Shown here: positions 9,487 through 17,398 of the stretch, piece by piece
How positions within the stretch are numbered: position 1 is the stretch's first letter
Layout of the letters: the number at the start of each line of letters is the position of its first letter
Source of the DNA: Bacteroidota bacterium
GTDB taxonomy: Bacteria > Bacteroidota > Bacteroidia > Sphingobacteriales > Sphingobacteriaceae
Reading direction: 5' to 3'
DNA: 64,000 bases
Assembly (NCBI GenBank): GCA_018266915.1
Contig: JAFDZM010000091.1
Location: 1 to 64,000 of the forward strand
Program-made: the position numbers and the translations under genes
The notes under the pieces: model-generated
Told to the model about the DNA's origin: nothing
Seen by the model: only the letters and a program-made list of their open reading frames with translations
Databases searched by the model: none

Positions 9487-9767
9487 TAAATGTTAACATT
9501 ACCGGATTTACGCTCTGTACATTGGCCGTTTGGCGTATTGCGCATTTGCTGTCGCAGGAAGACGGGCCATTTGATATAGTAATTAAATTCAGAAAACTTT
9601 TCGGGTATGGGTTCTTCGGAACCCTGCTCGATTGTTTTTACTGCCTTAGTTTATGGGTCGCTGTACCATTTGCCGCTTTGCTTTGCGACAATTGGCTACA
9701 GGGTATTATCACCTGGCTTGCCCTTTCTGGTGCAGCTTGCGTGCTTTTTAAACTTACTGATAAATAA
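9483..9767 (+). CDS. DUF1360 family membrane protein
   Basis: The 94-residue protein carries the DUF1360 pattern: LAVWRIAHLLSQEDGPFDI near the N-terminus, then LDCFYCLSLWVAVPFA (a CxxC inside a helix) and a second helix near 72-90. DUF1360 members, such as Bacillus YjcA, are small membrane proteins of unknown biochemical role. It overlaps the upstream large gene by four bases and is followed nine bases later by the CCG protein gene, so the three are almost certainly co-transcribed. Confidence 0.75.
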   Translation: MINVNITGFTLCTLAVWRIAHLLSQEDGPFDIVIKFRKLFGYGFFGTLLDCFYCLSLWVAVPFAALLCDNWLQGIITWLALSGAACVLFKLTDK

Positions 9768-9776
9768 AAAACAAAA

Positions 9777-10052
9777 ATGAGCTGCTGCGGAAACAAAAGA
9801 AAAGCATGGCTAAACGAAACAAGGATTTCAAGAAGCCGGCAAACTATTAATGACAATTCCGATATGGTAGTTGTTGACAGGCCCGATAGGGTATTTGAAT
9901 ATACCGGCAATTCTTCACTGGCCATAACAGGTGCAGCCTCGGGAAAGTCTTATAGTTTTAAGTTTAAGGGCGATAAAATAAAGGTCGGTTACAATGATTC
10001 TTTTGCCATGATGGCGGAGAGAGATTTAAGAATTTCACCCAAAGAATCTTGA
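9777..10052 (+). CDS. small CCG protein, third gene of the operon
   Basis: The 91-residue product starts MSCCGNKRKAW, a Cys-Cys-Gly plus basic start, followed by a linker and a small beta domain (VFEYTGNSSLAITGAASGKSY). I know similar openings in hypothetical Bacteroidota proteins but no function. The position right after the DUF1360 gene argues for a shared role; the Cys pair could bind metal or anchor a lipid, which is speculation. Confidence 0.65.
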   Translation: MSCCGNKRKAWLNETRISRSRQTINDNSDMVVVDRPDRVFEYTGNSSLAITGAASGKSYSFKFKGDKIKVGYNDSFAMMAERDLRISPKES

Positions 10053-10086
10053 GATAAGCAAACGATATTTGTGCGAGGCTCTTTTA

Positions 10087-10572
10087 TTAAAAAACGTCAC
10101 CTGCCAGCAAGTTTTTCTCCATATAAATTGTCCCGGCAAGCGGATTATAACGATACGGCTGTATCCCGTAAAAACCAAATGAATGATAAAGCTGCTGGGC
10201 TTTGGTCATGTTGGCAAGCGTATCTAACCTGAGCTTTTTGTACCCTATTGTTTTTGCTAAATCAATAGATCGCTGTAAAAGTTCTACCCCGATTTTTAAC
10301 CCGCGATATTCATCTTTTACGTACATGCGCTTAAGCTCGGCGGTATCTTCATCTAACCGTCTGATGCCTGCGCATCCAACAGGCAAATCCTCATAAAAGG
10401 CCAGCAGCAAACCTCCCGCAGGTTCACAATATTGTTGATTAATATTGTCCAGTTCACTTGAAAAATTCTGAAATGAAAGATCAACATTTAAAGAGTTGGC
10501 ATACTCTTCAAAGAGGTTTTTACCTGTTTCAAAGTCTTCGTTTGTGTTGGCAATCCGATAGATGATGGTCAT
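10087..10572 (-). CDS. GNAT family N-acetyltransferase
   Basis: A 161-residue GNAT domain: ELKRMYVKDEYRGLKIGVELL gives the acetyl-CoA binding loop (YRGLKIG, with Leu in place of the usual Gln/Arg), followed by YKKLRLDTL and the QQLYHSFGFYG helix that supplies the usual Tyr. The length is normal. The substrate is unknown. It converges on the three-gene operon and is divergent from the histidine kinase at 10717. Confidence 0.85.
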   Translation of the reverse strand: MTIIYRIANTNEDFETGKNLFEEYANSLNVDLSFQNFSSELDNINQQYCEPAGGLLLAFYEDLPVGCAGIRRLDEDTAELKRMYVKDEYRGLKIGVELLQRSIDLAKTIGYKKLRLDTLANMTKAQQLYHSFGFYGIQPYRYNPLAGTIYMEKNLLAGDVF

Positions 10573-10675
10573 TTTTATTGGCAGAATTTCAGTTTTTGCA
10601 GGCCTGTGAAATTATACAATTCTGTCCATACTGTATATCTGTCCGCGAGTAAAACATTTAAGTACCTTAAATGAT

Positions 10676-10683
10676 TATATTTG
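10676..10683 (+). promoter_or_regulatory. -7 box TATATTTG
   Basis: The box matches the Bacteroidota -7 consensus TAnnTTTG and lies about 33 bases before the ATG of the histidine kinase gene. No clear TTG is visible at -33. Confidence 0.4.
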
Positions 10684-10716
10684 TAACTCGCCTTATCTGC
10701 CAATGCCTCCAGCAAA

Positions 10717-12165
10717 ATGAGAACGAACAGACTTCTATTCACCGAAACAAGCGCTATACACGGGTTTCTGATATGGTCTGAAAAACGCAAAAGCGGACCT
10801 TTCTATTTCAGATATGGATTGTCGGTTGTGTTGGTTGTAATTGCTACAGGTCTAAAGTTGGGTATCTTAGGTACCCTCAGCGTAAGCAGCCCGTTTCTTC
10901 TATATTTTGCAATAATTTGTTTCTGCACCATAACCGGAGGTATTGGTCCGTCAATAGTGGCAATTATTCTTTCCGCTGTTGCAGCTGATTATTTTTTCAT
11001 TTTACCTAAAGGCGAATTTACTTTCACTGGGGTGGCAGTTTATAAAATAGCTGTTTTTTTAGGAGAAAGTATTTTTATCATTCTTTTAAGTTCGGCTGTT
11101 ATGTCTGCTTATCGGAGGGTAAACCAGGTACAGACTTTATTCAGGGCGATGATAGAAAAAGGATCAGAAGGCATTGTGCTGACCAACAGGGAAGGAAAAA
11201 GAGTATACGTTAGTCCATCCATTGAGCGGATCATCGGTTACACGGCTGAAGAATTTTTAGTGATGGAGCCCTGGATATTGGCTGATCCGGATGAATTGCC
11301 GGAGATGAAAGCCCAAATGGATGATCTGTTGGCGCATCCTGGCAAAAATATTTCATTTATCCATCGCATGCGGCACAAGGATGGTCGCTGGATATGGATG
11401 GAGAATTCAATTACCAACCTGCTGGATGATGAATCGGTATGCGCCGTAGTGGCCAATTTTTATAATGTGACCGAAAGGGTAATATTGGAGCAGAAAAAGG
11501 ATGATTTTATAGGTATTGCCAGTCATGAGCTGAAAACACCTATTACTACCCTTAAGGCCTCTATACAATTAATGGACAGGATGAAAACTGAGCCTTCGAA
11601 TGATATGCTACCCAAGCTGATAGACCGGTCGAAAAGAAATATCGATAAACTGACTGAGCTGGTTGAAGAGCTGTTGAATGCAAGTCAGATAGGACAGGGG
11701 CATCTTCAGCTTGCTAAAACCGAATTTGTGGTAGCCGATTTATTGATTGAATGCTGTCATCATATACATGCGGCCGACAAACATAATCTGATCGTTGGAG
11801 GTGATAAAGAATTATATGTTTGTGCAGATAAAGCCAGGATTGACCAGGTGGTGGTAAATTTTGTGAACAATGCTATTAAGTATGCCCCGCAATCAAAAGA
11901 TATACTTTTAAGTGTGGAACGCATAAATGGCGATGCGAAAATTTCAGTGAAGGATAATGGGCCGGGTGTAGCGCCAGAGAAATTACCCTATATTTTTGAT
12001 CGTTATTATCGTGCTGAAGTCAATAGCTTTAATAACTCAGGATTGGGGCTTGGACTATACATCAGCTCTGAAATTATAAAAAAACATGGCGGACAAATAG
12101 GAGTGGACAGCAGACCAGGCGATGGGAGTACTTTTTGGTTTACATTACCGATTGAAATGAATTAG
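10717..12165 (+). CDS. membrane sensor histidine kinase (DUF4118-PAS-HisKA-HATPase)
   Basis: The 482-residue protein has four transmembrane helices within residues 35-130 of the DUF4118/KdpD-like type, a PAS domain (about 138-255, ending in RHKDGRWIWMEN and the PAC-like VVANFYNVTER), a dimerisation helix with phosphoacceptor His270 (IASHELKTP), and a HATPase domain with NAIKYA (N box), KDNGPGV (G1) and GLGLGLYIS (G2). It should autophosphorylate and pass phosphate to a response regulator, but none is adjacent. Its stop codon lies inside a tandem 8-base repeat at 12159-12212. Confidence 0.93.
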   Translation: MRTNRLLFTETSAIHGFLIWSEKRKSGPFYFRYGLSVVLVVIATGLKLGILGTLSVSSPFLLYFAIICFCTITGGIGPSIVAIILSAVAADYFFILPKGEFTFTGVAVYKIAVFLGESIFIILLSSAVMSAYRRVNQVQTLFRAMIEKGSEGIVLTNREGKRVYVSPSIERIIGYTAEEFLVMEPWILADPDELPEMKAQMDDLLAHPGKNISFIHRMRHKDGRWIWMENSITNLLDDESVCAVVANFYNVTERVILEQKKDDFIGIASHELKTPITTLKASIQLMDRMKTEPSNDMLPKLIDRSKRNIDKLTELVEELLNASQIGQGHLQLAKTEFVVADLLIECCHHIHAADKHNLIVGGDKELYVCADKARIDQVVVNFVNNAIKYAPQSKDILLSVERINGDAKISVKDNGPGVAPEKLPYIFDRYYRAEVNSFNNSGLGLGLYISSEIIKKHGGQIGVDSRPGDGSTFWFTLPIEMN

Positions 12166-12212
12166 TGAATTAATGAATTAGTGAATTAGTGAATTAGTGA
12201 ATTAGTGAATGG
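12159..12212. repeat. tandem 8-bp repeat GAATTAGT
   Basis: Six consecutive units of GAATTAGT (one with AA for AG) plus a partial seventh. The first unit contains the TAG stop codon of the kinase gene, so unit number changes cannot extend the protein. Confidence 0.85.
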
Positions 12213-12223
12213 TCAGGTTACTA

Positions 12224-12275
12224 ATGATTTAACTACTTAACTATTTAACCATTCAACCACTTAATCAATCACCAA
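12224..12275. repeat. AACCACTTAAC-type degenerate repeat
   Basis: Degenerate units such as AACTACTTAACTATTTAACCATTC run up to the stop codon of the gene at 12277. The same repeat family occurs at 23.5, 35.9, 42.5, 45.2 and 45.7 kb. Confidence 0.6.
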
Positions 12276-12276
12276 A

Positions 12277-12606
12277 TTACTGGAAAAATACTTTTATCAC
12301 CAGTTCATAAATCAATATTCCACCCACGGCTGCGCCAGCAAGCAGGTAAGTTGTTTTCATAACCTTATCAGTTACGGGAGGGTATGTGCTTAATAACGGA
12401 AGCTGATCATCCCATTCAATATTGCCGTGCAGCAAATACAATCCTTTAGTGGATATAATATAATTTCCGTCGGGTGTTGCGTTAACAAAGCCGGTACGGA
12501 GGCAATATTTCCCAATTGTGCTGTAGTCTGTCTCTTCGGTATTCAGGGGTAATACCTCGTAGTACATCACCAGTTGTAAAAACCGGATCACTTCATCTTT
12601 ACGCAT
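12277..12606 (-). CDS. hypothetical protein with C-terminal membrane helix
   Basis: The 109-residue product has a soluble N-terminal part (VIRFLQLVMYYEVLPL, then GKYCLRTGFVNATPDGNYIISTKG) that reads like a small winged-helix or DUF fold, and a C-terminal hydrophobic helix (about 86-106). No family is recognised. It would be tail-anchored in the inner membrane. Confidence 0.6.
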   Translation of the reverse strand: MRKDEVIRFLQLVMYYEVLPLNTEETDYSTIGKYCLRTGFVNATPDGNYIISTKGLYLLHGNIEWDDQLPLLSTYPPVTDKVMKTTYLLAGAAVGGILIYELVIKVFFQ

Positions 12607-12775
12607 ATAAAATCCAGGTTTAGATTTGTACTTAGTTAATCGTTATCTGACTCCCAGGTTGTTGTACGTATCAGAATGGGAAAAGGATATAAACAATCCG
12701 ACAAAGGTTGCCCGGATTGTAGGAGAATATGGTGTATTTAAATAATTCTTGCTTTTTAATCTGAACTGTAAAAAA

Positions 12776-12793
12776 ATTAACATTTACGAAAAC
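12776..12793 (+). promoter_or_regulatory. 18-base element upstream of Cys-rich gene copy 2
   Basis: ATTAACATTTACGAAAAC ends 57 bases before the ATG at 12850 and is repeated exactly at 13110-13127 before the next gene. The core CATTTACGAAAA is also repeated directly after the first copy, giving two tandem half-copies. Confidence 0.6.
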
Positions 12794-12849
12794 ATTTACG
12801 AAAATTTGTTGTTTGCTCAGTTGTACCCCTGTTCATTATTCACATTGAT

Positions 12850-13062
12850 ATGAAAGCAACAACAGTAAAAGCATTTATCGGGTCGATCTATTGCACTACC
12901 CATAAAGTGCATCCTCAGGTTTCAATAGATAACGAAGATCATATATGTGTAGAGTGTTGTTGCATGCAATTTCAAAGGCAATGCAATTACCTGGTAAATA
13001 TGTTATCGCGCCCGAACCAAAAGTCACACTATTCTGATAGTAGTATCCCTGCTTTAGCCTGA
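12850..13062 (+). CDS. small Cys/His-rich protein, family copy 2
   Basis: The 70-residue protein has CTTHKVHPQVSI near residues 15-26, ECCCMQFQRQC near 37-47, and a downstream NYLVNMLSRP helix. It is about 60% like the neighbour at 13180 by eye and shares the metal-ligand-like spacing with the protein at 190-390. No membrane segment or signal is seen. Tandem duplication with a conserved upstream element points to shared regulation. Confidence 0.75.
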   Translation: MKATTVKAFIGSIYCTTHKVHPQVSIDNEDHICVECCCMQFQRQCNYLVNMLSRPNQKSHYSDSSIPALA

Positions 13063-13109
13063 TTTTAGAAATATTCGAATCGCGGTGCTATTCTAAGGCT
13101 GTTAAAAAT

Positions 13110-13127
13110 ATTAACATTTACGAAAAC
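13110..13127 (+). promoter_or_regulatory. 18-base element upstream of Cys-rich gene copy 3
   Basis: An exact copy of the 12776-12793 element, ending 53 bases before the ATG at 13180. Conservation at nearly the same distance from two start codons suggests a promoter or regulator site, or simply the 5' part of a recent gene duplication. Confidence 0.6.
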
Positions 13128-13179
13128 CAGTATAGAAAACCATTGTTATTTAAGTAGTTTCATTAAATGACAATTGGTT

Positions 13180-13380
13180 ATGGAAGCAGTAAAAGTAAAG
13201 TCGTTTATTGAGTCGATATATTGTCCAACTCATAAAGAACACCCTCATGTTTCTGTTGATGGTGATCACATACATATAGAATGTTGTTGCCCTTCGTTTC
13301 AAAAACAATGCAACTACCTGGTAAAGCTTTTGTCGCGCCCGGGCCATGAAACGGACAATAGTACAATTGCCGTAGTGTAG
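13180..13380 (+). CDS. small Cys/His-rich protein, family copy 3
   Basis: The 66-residue protein carries CPTHKEHPHVSV (about residues 15-26), then HIHIECCCPSFQKQC and NYLVKLLSRPG. Compared with copy 2 the Cys and HP positions are unchanged while the tail differs. The ATG at 13180 gives the same N-terminal length as copy 2; an in-frame TTG two codons upstream is less likely. Possible roles are metal binding or redox sensing, both inferred. Confidence 0.75.
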   Translation: MEAVKVKSFIESIYCPTHKEHPHVSVDGDHIHIECCCPSFQKQCNYLVKLLSRPGHETDNSTIAVV

Positions 13381-13525
13381 GTAAGCCGCTCTTTTTTGTT
13401 GATGACATTGTAGCCCAGGTAACAATAACATTCCACATTTGCACTTTTTACCCACAAGCCTTTCAAACAATCCTTATTTATTTACATTTACTTTTTTAAA
13501 ACAAATACCTTTAAAAATTAAGTAA

Positions 13526-14230
13526 ATGAAACGAATTCTTATTCTACCAGCTCTGTTGCTGGCCGGTAGCAGCCTTATGGCCCAAACCAACAATGCCCTT
13601 ACGGCTAAAGAAAAAAAGGAAGGCTGGCAACTGCTGTTTGATGGTAAAACAACCAAAGGCTGGCACAGCTACCTGAAATCGGAAGCAAGCCCTGCCTGGA
13701 CAGTTAAGGATGGTACCCTGCAGCTTGACCCGGCAGTGAAAGAGGGAAGAGGTGATATAGTAACCGATAAGGAATTCGAGAACTTTGAGTTGTCTATCGA
13801 CTGGAACATTGCGACAGAAGGCAACAGTGGAATTATCTTCCTGGTACATGAAGATAAGGCGTATGACGCAACCTATCTTACCGGCCCTGAGTATCAATTA
13901 CTTGACGATAAAAAGGCAGAAGACAACAAACAGGCAAACCATTTGGCGGCATCTTTGTATGACATGATAGCCCCTGCAAAAGAGGTTGAAAAACCGGCAG
14001 GTGAATGGAACCATACTGTTATAAAACTAAAGAATGGTGAGCTTACTTTTTGGCTGAACGGTGTGCAAACCGTACAAACCCATATGTGGGACGATAACTG
14101 GAAAGCGCTGGTTGCGAAAAGCAAGTTTAAAGGATGGAAAGGCTTTGCTGAGTTCCGCAAAGGACATGTTGCTTTGCAGGATCATGGCCACCACATTGAG
14201 TTTAGAAATATAAAAGTGCGTGAGCTTTAA
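13526..14230 (+). CDS. secreted DUF1080 protein (3-keto-disaccharide hydrolase family)
   Basis: The 234-residue product has a signal peptide ending near LMAQ, then a single DUF1080/LamG-like jelly roll: WQLLFDGKTTKGWHSY, FENFELSIDWNIATEGNSGI, a TGPEYQLLDD segment, AGEWNHTVIKLKNG and a C-terminal HIEFRNIKVREL strand. Members bind or hydrolyse 3-keto sugars in the periplasm. The pattern is complete and full length. A hairpin terminator follows. Confidence 0.9.
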   Translation: MKRILILPALLLAGSSLMAQTNNALTAKEKKEGWQLLFDGKTTKGWHSYLKSEASPAWTVKDGTLQLDPAVKEGRGDIVTDKEFENFELSIDWNIATEGNSGIIFLVHEDKAYDATYLTGPEYQLLDDKKAEDNKQANHLAASLYDMIAPAKEVEKPAGEWNHTVIKLKNGELTFWLNGVQTVQTHMWDDNWKALVAKSKFKGWKGFAEFRKGHVALQDHGHHIEFRNIKVREL

Positions 14231-14267
14231 GCACATACGCTGAAACAATAGATCTATTTACACGTAT

Positions 14268-14301
14268 AAAGGCAAGCCGGATAATACTGCGGTTTGCCTT
14301 T
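14268..14301 (+). terminator. probable terminator
   Basis: AAAGGCAAGCCG pairs with CGGTTTGCCTTT (one G-T pair) around a 10-base loop after the DUF1080 gene. There is no long T run. Confidence 0.55.
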
Positions 14302-14337
14302 ACAAATTATATAACGGATACCCATACCCGAATTGTT

Positions 14338-15129
14338 TTGAAAAAGCTATTATTTGTTTTGTTGGTTGCAGGAATTGCATTGAGCGGATGTAAAAAGGAC
14401 TCAAAATCCAACGTTACCCTTAGCCAGGCTGATATTGCCCAGGTAAGTGCACAATTAAAAGGTACCTGGGTATTTCCCGTTAAAACCCTTACTGTAGTTG
14501 ACAATAATGGCAAACCATTATTACCCGGTCAAAACCTGCCTGCTGCCGCATTTGCATTTGATGGCCTAAGCACAGTCACCATTAGACCCGATCCTGCAAC
14601 TGTACAAACAGGTACATACTCATTAACCGGAACTGCTGATGGACAACTGAACATCCACGTAGTTTACCCGGATAATACTACACAGGATTTTAAAATCACT
14701 CAGCTTACCAGTACCAATCTCACGATAGCATCAACGGAACCCTATGTTTATTATCATGATGGTGTGCTGACGCCAACGGTTGCTGTAACCAGCACCGCAA
14801 TGCAAAAACTTAACTCATCAGATATTAACGGACAGTTGGTACGCGTTGCGGTAACACACGATTCGACATACGGCGTAAAAGTATATTTGACCCACAGCGG
14901 TACTACGACATTGGTTGATAGCGTGTCGAATATTAACCACCCGTATCTGCTGGCTGTACCGGCGCAAACAGGCGATCAATTAAAAATAGAGGTGTTAGGG
15001 AATGTACTGCATACCGCCATTGACGCTTACGTAGATGGTTTACCGATAATTGGCGATATCAGCGCATCCGGCGAAGAGACTGTAACCACCGATGGTTGGA
15101 TCGTCACTTTCCCCTCGAATTTTCCATAA
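14338..15129 (+). CDS. lipoprotein of unknown function, TTG start
   Basis: The 263-residue product has a lipoprotein signal (MKKLLFVLLVAGIALSGCKKD) and a mature part made of two beta-rich halves, the first with KGTWVFPVKTLTV like a lipocalin/DUF-type strand. No catalytic motif is recognised. The start is a TTG codon, since no ATG precedes the signal peptide in frame; this makes the call somewhat less certain than the protein itself. Confidence 0.7.
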   Translation: MKKLLFVLLVAGIALSGCKKDSKSNVTLSQADIAQVSAQLKGTWVFPVKTLTVVDNNGKPLLPGQNLPAAAFAFDGLSTVTIRPDPATVQTGTYSLTGTADGQLNIHVVYPDNTTQDFKITQLTSTNLTIASTEPYVYYHDGVLTPTVAVTSTAMQKLNSSDINGQLVRVAVTHDSTYGVKVYLTHSGTTTLVDSVSNINHPYLLAVPAQTGDQLKIEVLGNVLHTAIDAYVDGLPIIGDISASGEETVTTDGWIVTFPSNFP

Positions 15130-15249
15130 AATGTTAATAACATTTTTGAAAATCAGCGTAACTAGTTAAATCATAATTGCGTAGAACTATTATTGTGTTT
15201 AAATAACACTCAATCGGGCAATCATTTCACTTAATTAATTTACGCTGTT

Positions 15250-15624
15250 ATGAACTATTTTTACTTGTTTTTAGGAGCTGGGTCTTTCATCGTTTTAATG
15301 ATCATCATATATGATATTCAAAACAGAAAGAAAGTTAACGACATATTAAGGGCCAATAAAAATGTGCCGCCGCTGTTTATGCTGCGTTCGGCCGAGTTGA
15401 AAATTGCTGCTATCAGGTCGGCGTTAAACATCCCGGATTACGGTGATGTTGAAACAGAGCAGGCGAAAGAGAACCTGATAAAACAGCTGGACAAACTGGT
15501 TGCCGGCTACAAAAACCGCGAAATGCCGCTTACTGCATATTATGCCAAGCTTGGCTCACTGCTTATCAGCGTGAACAAGTTCAGGGCTTCAGTATCGGGT
15601 GCCCCGGTCCAGGTACATGCCTAA
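15250..15624 (+). CDS. membrane-anchored helical protein
   Basis: The 124-residue protein has an N-terminal transmembrane helix (about residues 4-21) and then about 95 residues of mostly helical, soluble sequence. The family is not recognised. It is monocistronic as far as can be seen, lying between the lipoprotein and an HTH regulator. Confidence 0.6.
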   Translation: MNYFYLFLGAGSFIVLMIIIYDIQNRKKVNDILRANKNVPPLFMLRSAELKIAAIRSALNIPDYGDVETEQAKENLIKQLDKLVAGYKNREMPLTAYYAKLGSLLISVNKFRASVSGAPVQVHA

Positions 15625-15745
15625 TTAGAATTCTATTATCATAATATCAGTTGATTGATTGATTGTAAAGGTTGATTAAGTTTTTACTTTTTCAACCTTT
15701 TTCATTTTCTTGCCAAATAACTATTATTGCAGAAAAACAGCCCCA

Positions 15746-16111
15746 ATGTCTGACGACGCAATAGTAAAACGCTTAAAAGTAATTGTAAAGGATCATGGCG
15801 GCCAGCTGGCATTGGCCAACGCCATAGGTGTTGACCAGGGTTTTATTAGCAAAGTCATCAATAGAAAGCAGGAAGTAAGCTATTATCTTATCAAAAAGCT
15901 TTGCTTTCAGCTTAAATACTCGCCAGAGTGGCTTATCCTGGGTACGGGCGAAAAGAAGATAAATAAGACGGATTCTCCCAAGCTGGTCACCGAAATACAA
16001 ATGCTGCGCACCGAGGTTGATATATTGCATGCCCGTATGCGCGTATTTGAATTGCAGCTAAAAGAATTGCAGGGAAATAAGGATTCGGAAGAGCAAAAGG
16101 CGGCAGGGTAA
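15746..16111 (+). CDS. Cro/CI-type HTH regulator with coiled coil
   Basis: The 121-residue protein has an HTH_3-like N-terminal domain (residues 4-60: GGQLALANAIGVDQGFISKVINRKQEVSY) and a C-terminal coiled coil (about 83-112, MLRTEVDILHARMRVFELQL). It probably binds DNA as a dimer. The ATG at 15746 fits the domain start; an in-frame TTG 12 codons upstream is rejected because its extra residues do not match. No target is evident nearby. Confidence 0.8.
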   Translation: MSDDAIVKRLKVIVKDHGGQLALANAIGVDQGFISKVINRKQEVSYYLIKKLCFQLKYSPEWLILGTGEKKINKTDSPKLVTEIQMLRTEVDILHARMRVFELQLKELQGNKDSEEQKAAG

Positions 16112-16141
16112 GCATGCACCTGAGAATCGCTTTCAAAAGGG

Positions 16142-16305
16142 AGGCACCTACGGAGCCTAAAAAATCAAGTAAATTTTTCTATAAATAGGAAGCTCCTATG
16201 GAGCTATTGGCAACAAGGTAGTTGACTCCATAGGAGTCGCCTGTTTATAGTATATTGTCTAAAAATGCATTTGGCTCCGGCGGAGCCTCCTTTCGCCGAT
16301 ATACC
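16142..16305. repeat. array of GGAGCC/CTCC palindromes
   Basis: Four short palindromes of the type (A/G)NCTCC-N3-GGAGN(C/T) lie at 16143-16157 (imperfect), 16191-16205, 16224-16238 and 16273-16287. The second and third are enclosed by CTATAAATAGG and CCTGTTTATAG, which pair with each other. This looks like a mobile or repeated intergenic hairpin element. Confidence 0.65.
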
Positions 16306-16385
16306 TTTAAGCTATTTCCGTGTAGTGTGCTGTTAATTTCCTTATTTTATCAAAAATCAATAGTTTAGGGTTTCAATATCATTAT

Positions 16386-17273
16386 ATGGCGCTTGCGATA
16401 TTTTTGGCCGTAGTACTCCTGATGATCCTTATCAGTGCGCGCACGCTTAAGCGCAAACCGGTTTTTATATGCAAGGGCGATTGCCTTTTTTCTGAGATAT
16501 TGCATGAGAAACGAGATGTCTGGATCTACTTGCCCAAAACCGAAGACGACCCTGAATTAAAGCAGCATCAATACCCCGTAGTTTACCTGTTTGATGCAGA
16601 AGAGCAATATGCCGGTTTCCGTGAACTGATGCAAAAGGAAAACACGGACGGCAGTAAAGTCTTCAGGGATACTATTGTTGTGGGTATACGCAACACCAAC
16701 CGCAGCCGCGATCTGACGCCCACCCATTCTATCCGGGATTCTAAAGGCAAAAGGACGCGGGAATTCAGACCTTCTGGTGGTGGCGACAATTTTATTGCAT
16801 TTATTAAGGAAGAGCTGTTCCCTTATATTGAAGAAAAATACCCGGTCTCGTCCGAGCGTATTTTGATGGGGCATTCATTGGGCGGCCTGACTACGGTCAA
16901 TATTCTGCTGCATCATCCTGAGATGTTCAGCGGTTATATTGCCAGCGACCCCAGCATGTGGTGGGACGATAAAATGGTGCTGAATGAAGCCCGGGAAATA
17001 CTGAGTAATGAAAAGTTTGACGGCAAATGGCTTTACTTCAGCATAGCCAATACTACGCCACCTTTCAGGGATGTCGACCACATCCAAACCGATACCACAA
17101 GTAAAACCAACCATGTGCGCAGCATTTTTGAACTGGGTGATATCCTGCAACAAAATCCGGGAAATGGGTTGCATTTCAGTTATAAATTTTACGACCAGGA
17201 CAATCATGATTCCGTAGCTATGAAGACTGCATATGACGGAATGAAGTTGCTTGAGAAACTTCCTGCACATTAG
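16386..17273 (+). CDS. alpha/beta-hydrolase, esterase D / enterochelin esterase-like
   Basis: The 295-residue protein has an N-terminal membrane helix (residues 3-18) and then a putative-esterase (PF00756-type) domain: RDVWIYLPKT, YPVVYLFDAEE, the nucleophile elbow GHSLGG with Ser164, FSGYIASDPSMWWD, and a late DNHDSV segment offering the catalytic His274. Such enzymes hydrolyse esters, for example of siderophores or formyl-glutathione; the substrate here cannot be inferred from the neighbours, a palindrome array upstream and a TetR gene downstream. Confidence 0.85.
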   Translation: MALAIFLAVVLLMILISARTLKRKPVFICKGDCLFSEILHEKRDVWIYLPKTEDDPELKQHQYPVVYLFDAEEQYAGFRELMQKENTDGSKVFRDTIVVGIRNTNRSRDLTPTHSIRDSKGKRTREFRPSGGGDNFIAFIKEELFPYIEEKYPVSSERILMGHSLGGLTTVNILLHHPEMFSGYIASDPSMWWDDKMVLNEAREILSNEKFDGKWLYFSIANTTPPFRDVDHIQTDTTSKTNHVRSIFELGDILQQNPGNGLHFSYKFYDQDNHDSVAMKTAYDGMKLLEKLPAH

Positions 17274-17365
17274 TAAATTATAATCCAATATCCTTTTATT
17301 CGTCACTAAAAATTAGTAGATTAGTTATACAGCCCAAACCTTACAAAAAATTACACCCAAATCAA

Positions 17366-17381
17366 TATACCCATCGGTATA
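17366..17381. promoter_or_regulatory. TetR-type operator palindrome
   Basis: TATACC-CATC-GGTATA is a perfect 6+4+6 palindrome 17 bases before the TetR ATG and next to its -7 box. ACC-N4-GGT cores are known from NemR-like TetR operators, so autoregulation is plausible. Confidence 0.55.
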
Positions 17382-17387
17382 ATTTAT

Positions 17388-17395
17388 TATATTTG
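17388..17395 (+). promoter_or_regulatory. -7 box TATATTTG adjacent to ATG
   Basis: The box matches TAnnTTTG and ends three bases before the ATG at 17399, so the transcript may begin at or very near the start codon. Confidence 0.45.
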
Positions 17396-17398
17396 TAT

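Noticed and set aside
12159..12212. Possible CRISPR array
   Set aside because: The repeats are 8 bases with no spacers, and no cas gene is present.
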